A stretch of DNA of 20,187 nt from RGIG1995 sp045658315 (GCA_045658315.1 JAZOUV010000069.1:1-20187), one strand, 5' to 3'. Positions 1-7,511 are shown, numbered from the stretch's first letter. Numbers and translations are program-made. The notes: generated from the sequence alone by a model not told the origin.

Positions 1-2
1 AG

Positions 3-788
3 CATAACCTGCACGTTGATCTGGGATGTATGGCAGGTGTTATTCCGCGCAGCGAAGGAGCAATCGGAATTGATGACGGAAGCGTGCGCGATATTGCTTT
101 GATTTCAAGGGTAAACAAACCCGTTGTTTTTGTTATAACAGGCTTCGATTGCGATGAAAACGGCGAAACCTATGCTATTCTGAGCCGCCGCAAGGTGCAG
201 GAAGACTGTATGAACGAATATATATCAACCTTAATGTCAGGCGACGTTATACCTGCAACAGTCACTCATATGGAGGGCTTTGGTGTTTTTTGCGATATAG
301 GTTGCGGCATAAGTGCTCTTATGCCGATAGACAGTATTTCCGTTTCAAGAATTCCTCACCCGAATGCAAGGTTTGCGGCAGGCAACAAAATATTTGCCGC
401 TGTTAAAAGCATAGATGAAAACGGAAGAATCACCCTCAGCCACAAGGAGCTTCTGGGCACTTGGGAACAGAACGCACAAAACTTAAAAATGGGCGAAACC
501 GTGCCCGGTATAGTCCGTTCCGTTGAGAAATACGGAATTTTTGTTGAGCTTGCGCCCAACCTTGCAGGGCTTGCCGAGCCTGTACCCGACGTATACCCCG
601 GTCAGCACGCAACCGTTTATATCAAAAGCCTGATACCTGAAAGGATGAAAGTAAAGCTGATAATAGTTGACGCTTTCAATGCCGAGTACCCGCCGGAGAA
701 ACCGCAGTATTACACCGACACCAAGCATATCAGCCGCTGGATTTACTCACCCGAATGCTGCTCAAGATTGGTTGAAAGCAGCTTTTAA
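3..788 (+). CDS. S1 RNA-binding domain protein, 5'-truncated by window edge
   Basis: The reading frame is open from base 3, so the true start lies upstream of the window; the first in-frame ATG (30) has no convincing ribosome binding site. The visible 262 residues hold the end of one OB-fold-like unit, then two recognisable S1 units. Counting from the ATG, the first covers about residues 68-142 (GDVIPATV, GFGVFCDIG, ITLSHKELLG) and the second about 152-215 (GETVPGIVRSVEKYGIFVEL). S1 repeats bind single-stranded RNA, as in ribosomal protein S1 and related translation or RNA-decay factors. The short, divergent array suggests an S1-like accessory protein rather than a full-length RpsA. It ends just before a terminator hairpin and converges with the next gene. 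The family is secure; the exact role is not. Confidence 0.8.
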   Translation, partial: HNLHVDLGCMAGVIPRSEGAIGIDDGSVRDIALISRVNKPVVFVITGFDCDENGETYAILSRRKVQEDCMNEYISTLMSGDVIPATVTHMEGFGVFCDIGCGISALMPIDSISVSRIPHPNARFAAGNKIFAAVKSIDENGRITLSHKELLGTWEQNAQNLKMGETVPGIVRSVEKYGIFVELAPNLAGLAEPVPDVYPGQHATVYIKSLIPERMKVKLIIVDAFNAEYPPEKPQYYTDTKHISRWIYSPECCSRLVESSF

Positions 789-794
789 AAGCAG

Positions 795-827
795 AACGAT
801 CTCCTGTTTTCAGGAGAGCGTTGTTTT
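795..827. terminator. Rho-independent terminator between convergent genes
   Basis: A 12-position stem (795-806 with 811-822, one A/G mismatch) closes a TTTT loop and is followed by GTTTT on the plus strand. It lies directly after the S1-domain gene and touches the 3' end of the convergent minus-strand gene, so it may serve both. Confidence 0.7.
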
Positions 828-1317
828 ATATTTCTATATCGAATACGGTGTTGAAAATATTTGATGCAACCATCATTGCCGCAAGTGAAGTTATTACCAC
901 AAGCTGTTCATCATCAAAAAACTCTTTCAGCTCATCAATCTGGTCATCGTAAACCTCGTGAGGGTTGTCTGCAACGTTTCTGCCGAACGAAACAAGAGCC
1001 TGCTGTACGGGAGTCAGAATAAGCGTATCAAAATCCACACCCTGCTCATCAAGAAAAGCCTTGAATATTGCTGAACAAGCCATACAGCCGTTTTCAAAAG
1101 AGATTGCATAGCAGAAAAGGTTGACGTCAAGCTCCGGCAGAAACTTCTTTGCCTCATCGCAGAGAGTGTGAAATCCGTTCATCACATTAAAAGCATTGAC
1201 ATTGTGAAGCAGGGAAAGCTTCATATTATTCGGCTTTGCTTTTTTCGCATATTCATCGTGAGCTGATTTTGCTTCAGCAGTCATATTTTCATATTTTATC
1301 GGCTCAATTCTTGCCAT
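826..1317 (-). CDS. Carboxymuconolactone decarboxylase / AhpD-like protein
   Basis: This 163-residue protein has the helical layout and the CxxC of the CMD/AhpD-like family (C78-M-A-C81). In AhpD the motif is CxxCxxxH and serves peroxidase or disulfide chemistry. Here the position of the His is Phe85, so the canonical proton relay is incomplete, although the two cysteines could still form a redox disulfide. The start is decided by a strong GGAGGAGA five bases upstream of the ATG. It is a single gene on the minus strand with its own promoter, back to back with rmlB. A role in peroxide or thiol redox defence is a family-based guess; the substrate is unknown. Confidence 0.72.
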   Translation of the reverse strand: MARIEPIKYENMTAEAKSAHDEYAKKAKPNNMKLSLLHNVNAFNVMNGFHTLCDEAKKFLPELDVNLFCYAISFENGCMACSAIFKAFLDEQGVDFDTLILTPVQQALVSFGRNVADNPHEVYDDQIDELKEFFDDEQLVVITSLAAMMVASNIFNTVFDIEI

Positions 1318-1347
1318 TTTACTCTCCTCCGGATACTTTATGGTAAT

Positions 1348-1376
1348 ATTTTAGCTTCATACCGGCTTTCTTGCAA
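1348..1376 (-). promoter_or_regulatory. Sigma-A promoter of the AhpD-like gene
   Basis: On the minus strand, TTGCAA (1371-1376), a 17-nt spacer and TAAAAT (1348-1353) lie about 30 nt upstream of the start codon. Confidence 0.65.
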
Positions 1377-1385
1377 TAGTTTTAG

Positions 1386-1414
1386 TTGATTTTAAGATAA
1401 TTCTTTGTTATAAT
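1386..1414 (+). promoter_or_regulatory. Sigma-A promoter of rmlB
   Basis: TTGATT (1386-1391), 17-nt spacer, TATAAT (1409-1414), with TG one base before the -10 (extended -10). It lies 33 nt upstream of the rmlB start and diverges from the neighbouring promoter. Confidence 0.7.
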
Positions 1415-1447
1415 GGCAACGTATATATAAAGAAAGGTGTTTATGTT

Positions 1448-2464
1448 ATGAACAAACTTCTTATAACAGGCGGTGCCGGATTTATCGGCGGTAACTTCGT
1501 TTACTATATGCTTGAGAATTATCCCGACACTCAGCTTGTCTGTCTTGATGCACTCACCTACGCAGGCGACCTTGAGACACTCAAGGATGCTTTTAAATCG
1601 GACAAGTTCACTTTTGTAAAAGGTGATATAACCGACCGTAATTTTATTTACGAGCTTTTTGAGAAAGAGAACTTTGACACTGTTGTAAACTTTGCGGCAG
1701 AGTCACACGTTGACCGCTCAATAGAAGAGCCTGAAGTATTCCTCAAGACCAATATTCTCGGCACTCAGGTGCTTCTTGATGCTTGTAACAAATACAACGT
1801 ACCGAGATTCCACCAGGTTTCAACCGATGAGGTTTACGGCGACCTTCCGCTTGACAGACCCGACCTTATGTTCACCGAGGACACTCCGATTCACACTTCC
1901 TCACCCTACTCTGCAAGCAAGGCATCCGCTGACCTTCTTGTACTTGCTTACCACAGAACCTTCGGCACACCCGTTACAATTTCACGTTGCTCAAACAACT
2001 ACGGTCCGTATCAGTTCCCTGAGAAGCTGATTCCGCTTATGATAGCAAACGCAAGCCACGATAAGTCTCTGCCCGTATACGGTGAAGGTCTCAACGTGCG
2101 TGACTGGCTCTACGTTGAAGACCACTGCCGTGCAATAGCTATGATTCTTGACAACGGCAGAATCGGAGAGGTATACAATATCGGCGGTCACAACGAAAAA
2201 GCAAACATTGAAGTTGTAAAGACAATTATATCCGCACTTGGTAAAACCGACGACCTCATCACATACGTCAAAGACAGACCCGGCCACGACAGACGATACG
2301 CCATCGACCCGACTAAAATCAGCAACGAGCTTGGTTGGGAGCCACAGACAATGTTCAACGACGGTATAAAGATGACCATTCAGTGGTACATTGACAACAA
2401 GCAGTGGTGGGAAAACATTCTGAACGGTTGTTACCGTAATTTTACAGAGAAAGATTTTATATAA
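1448..2464 (+). CDS. rmlB: dTDP-glucose 4,6-dehydratase
   Basis: This cytoplasmic extended short-chain dehydrogenase converts dTDP-D-glucose to dTDP-4-keto-6-deoxy-D-glucose, the second step of dTDP-L-rhamnose synthesis and the entry to other deoxysugars. At 338 residues it has the usual family length. Visible signatures are the NAD-binding GGAGFIGGNF (residues 8-17), the catalytic T-D-E triad (126-128, in STDEVYG), the YxxxK pair (Y154, K158) and the substrate-binding RCSNNYGPYQFPEKLIP (180-196). Start: AGAAAGG 10 nt upstream. The other rml genes are not adjacent; the gene stands alone with its own promoter. dTDP-rhamnose usually feeds cell-wall polysaccharide synthesis. The identification is firm. 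Confidence 0.95.
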   Translation: MNKLLITGGAGFIGGNFVYYMLENYPDTQLVCLDALTYAGDLETLKDAFKSDKFTFVKGDITDRNFIYELFEKENFDTVVNFAAESHVDRSIEEPEVFLKTNILGTQVLLDACNKYNVPRFHQVSTDEVYGDLPLDRPDLMFTEDTPIHTSSPYSASKASADLLVLAYHRTFGTPVTISRCSNNYGPYQFPEKLIPLMIANASHDKSLPVYGEGLNVRDWLYVEDHCRAIAMILDNGRIGEVYNIGGHNEKANIEVVKTIISALGKTDDLITYVKDRPGHDRRYAIDPTKISNELGWEPQTMFNDGIKMTIQWYIDNKQWWENILNGCYRNFTEKDFI

Positions 2465-2533
2465 AATAAATCTAATATTTTTATTCAACTAAAACATTTT
2501 TTATACTCATTTTTTGGTAGATATTACATAGGG

Positions 2534-2559
2534 ACAAATTTGTTCTTATATGATATAAT
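2534..2559 (+). promoter_or_regulatory. Promoter of the secreted repeat protein, with palindrome on the -35
   Basis: TATAAT at 2554-2559 with TG one base upstream (extended -10). The -35 at 17-nt spacing is a poor GGGACA (2531-2536). A perfect palindrome ACAAATTTGT (2534-2543) overlaps the -35 and could be an operator; that is inference. Confidence 0.55.
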
Positions 2560-2603
2560 TACTTTTGCAAAAAAATTCCTACAAATTTCAGGAGGAGAAA
2601 AAA

Positions 2604-4610
2604 ATGCAGACATCATCCCTTTCCAAGCGTCTTCTTGCTGTTGTTCTTGCAGCAATTATGATGCTTACAGCAATCCCCTTCTCTTTTGCAGCAGATGAAA
2701 CAGCAGCAAAAGACACACTCGTCTTCGGTGGTATCTCCTGGGACGTCATCGCAAAAGAAGATGACGGTGACCTTGTTATCATCACAACAGACGTTCTTGC
2801 AAAGGCAGCTTTCAATGCAAAGGCTCCCATGAACTTTGCTACAAGCGCTCTTTACACAACACTCAACACTGACTTCTACGGCACATTCTCCGATGCAGAG
2901 AAGGCAGCAATCACACCCACAACAATCACTTACGATTACTGGGATGCAACAGCAGCTGCAAAGGTTACAGGTGCTACACTTTCAGCTAACGTAGTTCTTC
3001 CCGATGCAACAATGGCAGCTTCTCTCGGCGTTGCTTACCTTAACGGTACAGCTACACCTTACTTCCTTGCAAGCGCAAGAGCTAACACAGCAACTGACGC
3101 TGTTGTTAACATCATCACAAAAGCCGGTTCAACTTCAAGCACATCCGGTACAAACAAAACTGCAAACGGCTACCGTGCAGTTGTTACACTCAAGGCAGGC
3201 AACTACGCACAGTTCCCCGCTGTTGACGGTGTAAGCTACACAGTAAACGATAAGGCTGTTACATACTACGCAACAACATCCGCAACATCCTTCAAGGTTG
3301 TTGTTGACACAGAAAACTTTGTTGCAGACGAGCTTGCAGTAGCTCTCGGTACAGAAGCTCTCACAGCAACTGACGGTGCATACACAATCCCCGCAGGCTC
3401 TGCAGCAACACTTTCACTCACAGGTATCAACGCTCTTCCCGCTGACTTCACAGCTTATGATGCAGCAGTTGCTCAGGCTAAGGAAGTTGACAGAGACCTT
3501 TGTGACACAACAGACCTTGATGCAGCTCTTGCAGTTGACGTAAGCGCTTGCACAAAGCTTGATCAGGCTAAGGTTGATGAGGCAACAGCAGCTATCCTCG
3601 ATGCAATCGCAAACCTCAAGTACAAGCCTGCTGATACAACAGCTTACCTCGAAGCTCTTGCAAAGCTCAGAGTTATCAAGGCTAACGAGCCTGTTCAGAT
3701 TACAGAAACACTCACAGCTAAGCTCTACAACCTCAATGCTCAGGCAAACGAAATCGGTGACGACTTCAACAACCTTATCGCTGAGATGCTTCGTAACTAC
3801 GAAGACGGCAAAAACATCACTCCCATCAGCACACTCACAATTGACAAGCAGGATGAAGTTGATGCAGCTACAGCAGCTATCGAAGACGTTATCGCTCGTG
3901 TTCCTCTTATGAGAGCAAGCACAGCAGCATGGTCAAAGGCTCTTAACGATATCAAGAACCTTTCTCCCAACAGATACTCCAACGCAGCAGAGCTTATCGC
4001 TGAGGCTGAGGCTCTTGTAGCTGAGAATGATTACGTTGCTCTTAACCTCGATATCACAAAGCAGGCTGAAATTGACGAAGCAACAGCTGCTTTCAAGGAA
4101 ATTTACGCAAAGGCTGAAACAATCCCTGCTGACTATACAGCGCTTGATGAGGCTATCGCAATAGCTGACACCTATCTTTTTGAGAACTTCTACACAGAAG
4201 AAGAAATGGTAGGCGCAGGCGAAGCCTGGGATGCATTTGCAAAGGCACTTGAGGCTGCTAAGGCTATCGACAGAACCCTTTACACAACATACGCTGACCA
4301 TCAGGGCACAATCGATAACCTCACTGCTGCTCTTACCAGAGCTATGGAAGTTGTAGACGAGTTCGAGCGTCTTACTCCCTGGGAAGAGTTCTGGAAGCCC
4401 GTTAAGGATTTCTTCCAGGAAGTTGCTGACTTCTTCGGTATGATCGGCGGTCTCCTTTCAACAGTTGCAAGACTTATCCCCCTCCTTATCAGTGGCGAAA
4501 TCGTTCTCTACGACGTATTCGTTCTTATCGGTGACGAGGATCTCCTTGCATTCGTTGAGAAGATCGGTATTAAGCCTCCCGTTGAAGAAGAGCCCGAAGT
4601 AACAGAATAA
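2604..4610 (+). CDS. Secreted DUF6273-like protein with FIVAR-like helical repeats
   Basis: The start was set at the ATG preceded by AGGAGGAG at 2590-2597; an in-frame ATG at 2565 has no such site. The 668-residue protein opens with a signal peptide (K-R, hydrophobic core about 10-26, cleavage likely near FAADE, 28-32). Residues about 36-205 resemble DUF6273: FGGISWDVI, then LYTTLNTDFYGTFSDAEKAAI, then GYRAVVTLKAGN. Residues about 280-590 are helical repeats like FIVAR modules, with a recurring core at 322 (VDEATAAI), 419 (VDAATAAI) and 490 (IDEATAAF). Near the C-terminus is a hydrophobic stretch (about 609-642), then an acidic tail. No LPXTG is seen. Codon choice is very restricted (ACA for Thr, GCA/GCT for Ala), suggesting high expression. 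Probably a cell-surface protein; function unknown. Confidence 0.8.
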   Translation: MQTSSLSKRLLAVVLAAIMMLTAIPFSFAADETAAKDTLVFGGISWDVIAKEDDGDLVIITTDVLAKAAFNAKAPMNFATSALYTTLNTDFYGTFSDAEKAAITPTTITYDYWDATAAAKVTGATLSANVVLPDATMAASLGVAYLNGTATPYFLASARANTATDAVVNIITKAGSTSSTSGTNKTANGYRAVVTLKAGNYAQFPAVDGVSYTVNDKAVTYYATTSATSFKVVVDTENFVADELAVALGTEALTATDGAYTIPAGSAATLSLTGINALPADFTAYDAAVAQAKEVDRDLCDTTDLDAALAVDVSACTKLDQAKVDEATAAILDAIANLKYKPADTTAYLEALAKLRVIKANEPVQITETLTAKLYNLNAQANEIGDDFNNLIAEMLRNYEDGKNITPISTLTIDKQDEVDAATAAIEDVIARVPLMRASTAAWSKALNDIKNLSPNRYSNAAELIAEAEALVAENDYVALNLDITKQAEIDEATAAFKEIYAKAETIPADYTALDEAIAIADTYLFENFYTEEEMVGAGEAWDAFAKALEAAKAIDRTLYTTYADHQGTIDNLTAALTRAMEVVDEFERLTPWEEFWKPVKDFFQEVADFFGMIGGLLSTVARLIPLLISGEIVLYDVFVLIGDEDLLAFVEKIGIKPPVEEEPEVTE

Positions 4611-4632
4611 TCTATATCGTTACAAATAATCG

Positions 4633-4670
4633 CAGGCGAGAGTTTAAACACTCTCGCCTGTTTCTTTTTT
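4633..4670 (+). terminator. Rho-independent terminator of the secreted protein gene
   Basis: Perfect 10-bp stem (4633-4642 with 4651-4660), 8-nt loop, followed by TTTCTTTTTT. Confidence 0.92.
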
Positions 4671-4680
4671 ATATATATAA

Positions 4681-4714
4681 TATAAAAAGCACGCATCTTT
4701 ATGATACGTGCTTT
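4681..4714 (-). terminator. Rho-independent terminator of glyS
   Basis: On the minus strand an 8-bp perfect stem (4686-4693 with 4707-4714), extended by three more pairs after one mismatch, is followed by a T-run. It lies 24 nt past the glyS stop codon. Confidence 0.8.
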
Positions 4715-4737
4715 GATGTTATATTAAAGTTCTTGAA

Positions 4738-6120
4738 TCAGAACTCGATAAGAGTTTCGATATAAGCATCGAGCTCATCAATCTTAATTCTCTTCTGCTC
4801 CATTGTGTCACGGTCACGTACTGTTACGCAACCGTCCTCAAGAGACTCGAAGTCGTATGTGATACATACGGGTGTACCGATTTCATCCTGTCTGCGGTAA
4901 CGCTTACCGATTGAACCGGCATCATCATAATCGACCATAAACTTCTTGCTGAGCTTTGCATAAACTTCCTGAGCCTGCTCGCCAAGCTTCTTCGAAAGCG
5001 GAAGAACTGCAGCCTTGAAGGGAGCAAGTGTGGGATGAAGACGAAGAACAACTCTTACGTCATTCTTTTCTACATCAACAACCTCTTCGTCATAAGCCTC
5101 TGTAAGGATTGTGAGGAAGAGACGCTCAACACCGAGTGAAGGCTCGATAACGTAGGGAATATATCTCTCGTTTGTTTCGGGGTCGAAGTAATCAAGACCT
5201 TTACCTGATGTGTTGATATGCTGTGTAAGGTCGTAGTCAGTTCTGTCAGCAACGCCCCAGAGTTCACCCCAACCAAACGGGAAAAGATACTCGAAGTCTG
5301 TTGTTGCCTTGGAGTAGAAGCAAAGCTCCTCAGGATCGTGATCACGGAGACGAAGGTTTTCGGGCTTGATACCGAGAGAATAGAGCCAATCACGGCAGAA
5401 GCCGCGCCAGTACTCAAACCACTCAAGGTCTGTGCCGGGCTTGCAGAAGAACTCAAGCTCCATCTGCTCAAACTCACGGACACGGAAAATGAAGTTACCG
5501 GGAGTGATTTCGTTGCGGAATGATTTACCGATCTGAGCAACACCGAAGGGAACTTTCTTTCTTGTTGTTCTCTGGATGTTTGCAAAGTTTACGAAGATAC
5601 CCTGTGCAGTTTCGGGGCGAAGATAAAGCTCATTCTTGCTGTCTTCTGTAACGCCCTGGAATGTTTTGAACATAAGGTTGAACTGACGGATATCAGTGAA
5701 GTTGTGCTTACCGCAGGAAGGACATGCAATAGCCTTCTCCTTGATGTATTCCATCATCTGCTCATTTGACCAGCCTGCAACGTTTGTGCCGTCAAAATCT
5801 TCGATAAGGTTATCTGCTCTGTGGCGTGTCTTACACTCGCGGCAATCCATAAGAGGATCGGAGAAACCGCCGAGGTGACCTGACGCAACCCATGTCTGAG
5901 GATTCATAAGAATTGCACTGTCGAGACCTACGTTGTATGGATTTTCCTGGATGAATTTTTTACGCCATGCATCCTTGATGTTTGTTTTGAGTTCAACACC
6001 GAGAGGGCCGTAGTCCCATGTGTTTGCAAGGCCGCCGTAGATTTCACTGCCGGCATAAACAAAGCCTCTGCCCTTACAAAGAGCAACGAGCTTTTCCATT
6101 GTTTTTTCTGTGTTAAGCAT
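4738..6120 (-). CDS. glyS: Glycyl-tRNA synthetase, single-chain class II
   Basis: Charges tRNA-Gly with glycine in the cytoplasm. The 460-residue chain has the length and order of the alpha2-type enzyme of many Firmicutes, Actinobacteria and eukaryotes, not the alpha2beta2 glyQ/glyS pair. The N-terminal GRGFVYAGSEIYGG (17-30) and DYGPLG (36-41) are characteristic. C93/C96 and C133/C136 look like a zinc knuckle. Class II motif 2 is at 201-217 (FRNEITPGNFIFRVREF), motif 3 at about 325-334 (IEPSLGVERL), and the anticodon-binding domain spans about 360-455. It has its own promoter. The leader is only about 30 nt, so there is no room for the T-box that often controls such genes. Confidence 0.97.
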   Translation of the reverse strand: MLNTEKTMEKLVALCKGRGFVYAGSEIYGGLANTWDYGPLGVELKTNIKDAWRKKFIQENPYNVGLDSAILMNPQTWVASGHLGGFSDPLMDCRECKTRHRADNLIEDFDGTNVAGWSNEQMMEYIKEKAIACPSCGKHNFTDIRQFNLMFKTFQGVTEDSKNELYLRPETAQGIFVNFANIQRTTRKKVPFGVAQIGKSFRNEITPGNFIFRVREFEQMELEFFCKPGTDLEWFEYWRGFCRDWLYSLGIKPENLRLRDHDPEELCFYSKATTDFEYLFPFGWGELWGVADRTDYDLTQHINTSGKGLDYFDPETNERYIPYVIEPSLGVERLFLTILTEAYDEEVVDVEKNDVRVVLRLHPTLAPFKAAVLPLSKKLGEQAQEVYAKLSKKFMVDYDDAGSIGKRYRRQDEIGTPVCITYDFESLEDGCVTVRDRDTMEQKRIKIDELDAYIETLIEF

Positions 6121-6156
6121 TTTGCAAAATTCCTTTCACAAATCAAAATTCAATAT

Positions 6157-6185
6157 ATGATACCATAAATAGGCAAAACTTGCAA
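6157..6185 (-). promoter_or_regulatory. Sigma-A promoter of glyS
   Basis: On the minus strand TTGCAA (6180-6185), 17-nt spacer, TATCAT (6157-6162), about 37 nt upstream of the glyS ATG. Confidence 0.65.
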
Positions 6186-6198
6186 TAGTTAATATATA

Positions 6199-6897
6199 TT
6201 ATATTACATTAAATTCAGCCACTATCGCCAGATGGTCGGATACAACCTTATTGATTGTTTCAACCTTTGTACATTCGAGACCGCGGTAAAAAATATAGTC
6301 AATCTTTTTAATAGGTTTGTCTGAAGGGAACGTGTAATCCCCTGTCTTATCCGTATCTGTCAGACGCTCATAGAGGGGCTTGAATTCCTCCGCATCAGGA
6401 GTATTATTGAAGTCACCCATAAGAACAACGGGCATATTGGTACTGTCGAGAATATCGCATATAACCTTTATAGAATTAAGACGCTCACCGAGTATAAGAC
6501 CCATATGAGTAACGAGGAACAAAATATCCTTACCGTCAACCTCGACAACAGCTTTAATGACAGCACGTGTTTCGTAGTAGCCTTTTTCGGTTTTCGGAGG
6601 ATCCGGCACAATTACAGTTTCGACCGACTTGAGAGGATATCTGCACACAAGTGCATTACCGAAAGGATTGCCGAAATCAAGTGTAACAGCTTTGCCGAAA
6701 TATCCGTTATACCCAAGACCGTCAGCAAGCTTTTTGGTCTGGTTGGCATATCCCTTCAGCCAGCCTCTGCCTCTGACTTCGTTAAGTCCGCAGAAATCAG
6801 GATTCTGCTCGGCGATAGCTTTTACAAACAGATCGTAATCGATAACCTGCTTTTTATAATCCAGTGCGTGCTGAATATTGAACGTCATTACTTTCAT
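6199..6897 (-). CDS. Endonuclease/exonuclease/phosphatase family hydrolase
   Basis: A 232-residue metal-dependent phosphoesterase of the DNase I-like superfamily. All the family's signature boxes are present: N7 (TFNIQH), E40 (LNEVRGRG), H131 (VTHMGL), D162 and N164 (LMGDFNNTPD), D200 (KKIDYIFY) and the terminal D221-H222 (SDHLAIVAEF). These residues coordinate Mg and perform acid-base catalysis. There is no signal peptide. The start was moved to the ATG at 6897, seven bases after AGGGGA; an in-frame ATG six codons upstream has no such site. The family includes nucleases, sphingomyelinases and inositol or sugar phosphatases, and the sequence alone does not say which. It is monocistronic, with the glyS promoter downstream. 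Confidence 0.88.
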   Translation of the reverse strand: MKVMTFNIQHALDYKKQVIDYDLFVKAIAEQNPDFCGLNEVRGRGWLKGYANQTKKLADGLGYNGYFGKAVTLDFGNPFGNALVCRYPLKSVETVIVPDPPKTEKGYYETRAVIKAVVEVDGKDILFLVTHMGLILGERLNSIKVICDILDSTNMPVVLMGDFNNTPDAEEFKPLYERLTDTDKTGDYTFPSDKPIKKIDYIFYRGLECTKVETINKVVSDHLAIVAEFNVI

Positions 6898-6923
6898 TGT
6901 CACGTCCCCTTTCATACACTTCG

Positions 6924-6932
6924 ATTATAGCA
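6924..6932 (-). promoter_or_regulatory. Extended -10 promoter of the phosphoesterase gene
   Basis: The minus strand reads TGCTATAAT, a perfect extended -10 ending 26 nt upstream of the start codon. No good -35 is seen at 17 nt, only a T-rich tract. Confidence 0.6.
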
Positions 6933-7021
6933 TAACAAAATAAAAAAATCAGCAATTAAAAATAAAAATCTGTCAGTACAAATTGCTTTACAAATTACTG
7001 CCATATTTTTTTCAAAAAACA

Positions 7022-7050
7022 TTGACAAAGAGAAATATATTTGATATACT
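7022..7050 (+). promoter_or_regulatory. Consensus promoter of the tRNA pair
   Basis: TTGACA (7022-7027), 17-nt spacer, TATACT (7045-7050), ending 28 nt before the first tRNA. Confidence 0.85.
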
Positions 7051-7078
7051 ACAAAAGCTGTTGATTTTTCAATCAAGC

Positions 7079-7155
7079 GGGCCATTAGCTCAGTTGGTTA
7101 GAGCAACCGGCTCATAACCGGTTGGTCCGGGGTTCGAGTCCCTGATGGCCCACCA
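7079..7155 (+). tRNA. tRNA with CAU anticodon (elongator Met, or Ile2)
   Basis: Full cloverleaf of 77 nt with encoded CCA. The acceptor is GGGCCAT (7079-7085) with ATGGCCC (7145-7151). The anticodon stem ACCGG/CCGGT closes the loop CTCATAA, with anticodon CAT at 7113-7115. The T-arm carries GGTTCGAGTCC. It lacks initiator features, so it is either elongator tRNA-Met or a tRNA-Ile2 whose wobble C becomes lysidine. The gene sequence alone does not separate these securely; Met is slightly favoured. Confidence 0.93.
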
Positions 7156-7169
7156 TTTTAAGTAAATAT

Positions 7170-7245
7170 AGGGGTATAGCTCAGTTGGTAGAGCAGCGGT
7201 CTCCAAAACCGCGTGCCGAGGGTTCAAGTCCTTCTGCCCCTGCCA
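7170..7245 (+). tRNA. tRNA-Trp (CCA)
   Basis: Cloverleaf of 76 nt with encoded CCA. The acceptor is AGGGGTA (7170-7176) with TGCCCCT (7235-7241), one G-U pair. The anticodon stem GCGGT/ACCGC encloses CTCCAAA, with anticodon CCA at 7203-7205. It is co-transcribed with the preceding tRNA (14-nt gap) and followed by a terminator. The last 21 nt are duplicated at 7397-7417, so the 3' end looks like an integration target. Confidence 0.96.
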
Positions 7246-7268
7246 TAAAAAATAAAACGGTTACCGAA
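7225..7268 (+). repeat. 44-nt direct repeat, copy 1 (tRNA-Trp 3' end; att-like)
   Basis: It comprises the last 21 nt of tRNA-Trp, including CCA, plus 23 nt of flank. It matches 7397-7440 at 43 of 44 positions (C7258 versus T7430). Such duplication of a tRNA 3' end is the usual footprint of site-specific integration. Confidence 0.8.
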
Positions 7269-7288
7269 AGGTGACCGTTTTGTTTTTT
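7254..7288 (+). terminator. Rho-independent terminator of the tRNA operon
   Basis: 12-bp stem (7254-7265 with 7270-7281, one T-G wobble), GAAA loop, then G and six T. Confidence 0.9.
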
Positions 7289-7304
7289 GTCGAAGAGATA
7301 GAAT

Positions 7305-7392
7305 GAACCCTCGGCACGCGGAGCGTGTCGAGGGGCGCGGGTCTCCGGTGGAGACCTCTGCGAAGCAGAAGCGCCGACCGAGCCGGCAGGCG
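7305..7392. repeat. Hairpin chain with an inverted piece of tRNA-Trp
   Basis: Bases 7305-7321 are the exact reverse complement of tRNA-Trp bases 7209-7225. In series follow a 12-bp stem with GGA loop (7308-7334), a 7-bp stem (7340-7346 with 7350-7356), a 5-bp stem (7357-7361 with 7365-7369) and a CGCC/GGCG stem around GCCGGC (7372-7392). The run is GC-rich, unlike its AT-rich flanks. It resembles a palindromic intergenic element. No protein is supported on either strand. Confidence 0.6.
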
Positions 7393-7396
7393 AGAC

Positions 7397-7440
7397 CAAG
7401 TCCTTCTGCCCCTGCCATAAAAAATAAAATGGTTACCGAA
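7397..7440 (+). repeat. 44-nt direct repeat, copy 2 (tRNA-Trp 3' end; att-like)
   Basis: Second copy of 7225-7268, displaced by 172 nt. It keeps the tRNA 3' end with CCA and only the 5' half of the terminator stem, so it is not a working tRNA or terminator. It is the candidate left junction of the island to its right. Confidence 0.75.
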
Positions 7441-7492
7441 TGCACGGGGTTGCTAAGGACAGTTTATAAAAACAGTCATTAGATACCGTGCA
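7441..7492. other. Structured intergenic segment
   Basis: The ends TGCACGG (7441-7447) and CCGTGCA (7486-7492) are complementary. Inside, CTAA (7453-7456) pairs with TTAG (7479-7482), and GAC (7458-7460) with GTC (7475-7477). Together with the terminator just downstream this could be a short structured transcript, but I see no promoter of its own. Confidence 0.35.
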
Positions 7493-7511
7493 TTGCAGGA
7501 GGAAAAGAAAT

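Noticed and set aside
1991..2488. 165-codon minus-strand frame inside rmlB
   Set aside because: It is antisense to a gene with full family motifs and has no family resemblance of its own.
3004..4301. Several frames of 60-120 codons inside the secreted protein gene
   Set aside because: They are by-products of restricted codon use and repeats; their compositions are of low complexity.
5070..5585. 171-codon frame within glyS on the same strand
   Set aside because: It is a shifted-frame shadow of a secure glycyl-tRNA synthetase gene.
6100..6200. T-box riboswitch before glyS
   Set aside because: The leader between promoter and start is about 30 nt, too short for a T-box.
7181..7445. Two minus-strand frames of about 72 codons across tRNA-Trp and the hairpin block
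   Set aside because: They are antisense to a tRNA gene and to palindromes and have no ribosome binding site; they overlap each other through the 44-nt direct repeat.
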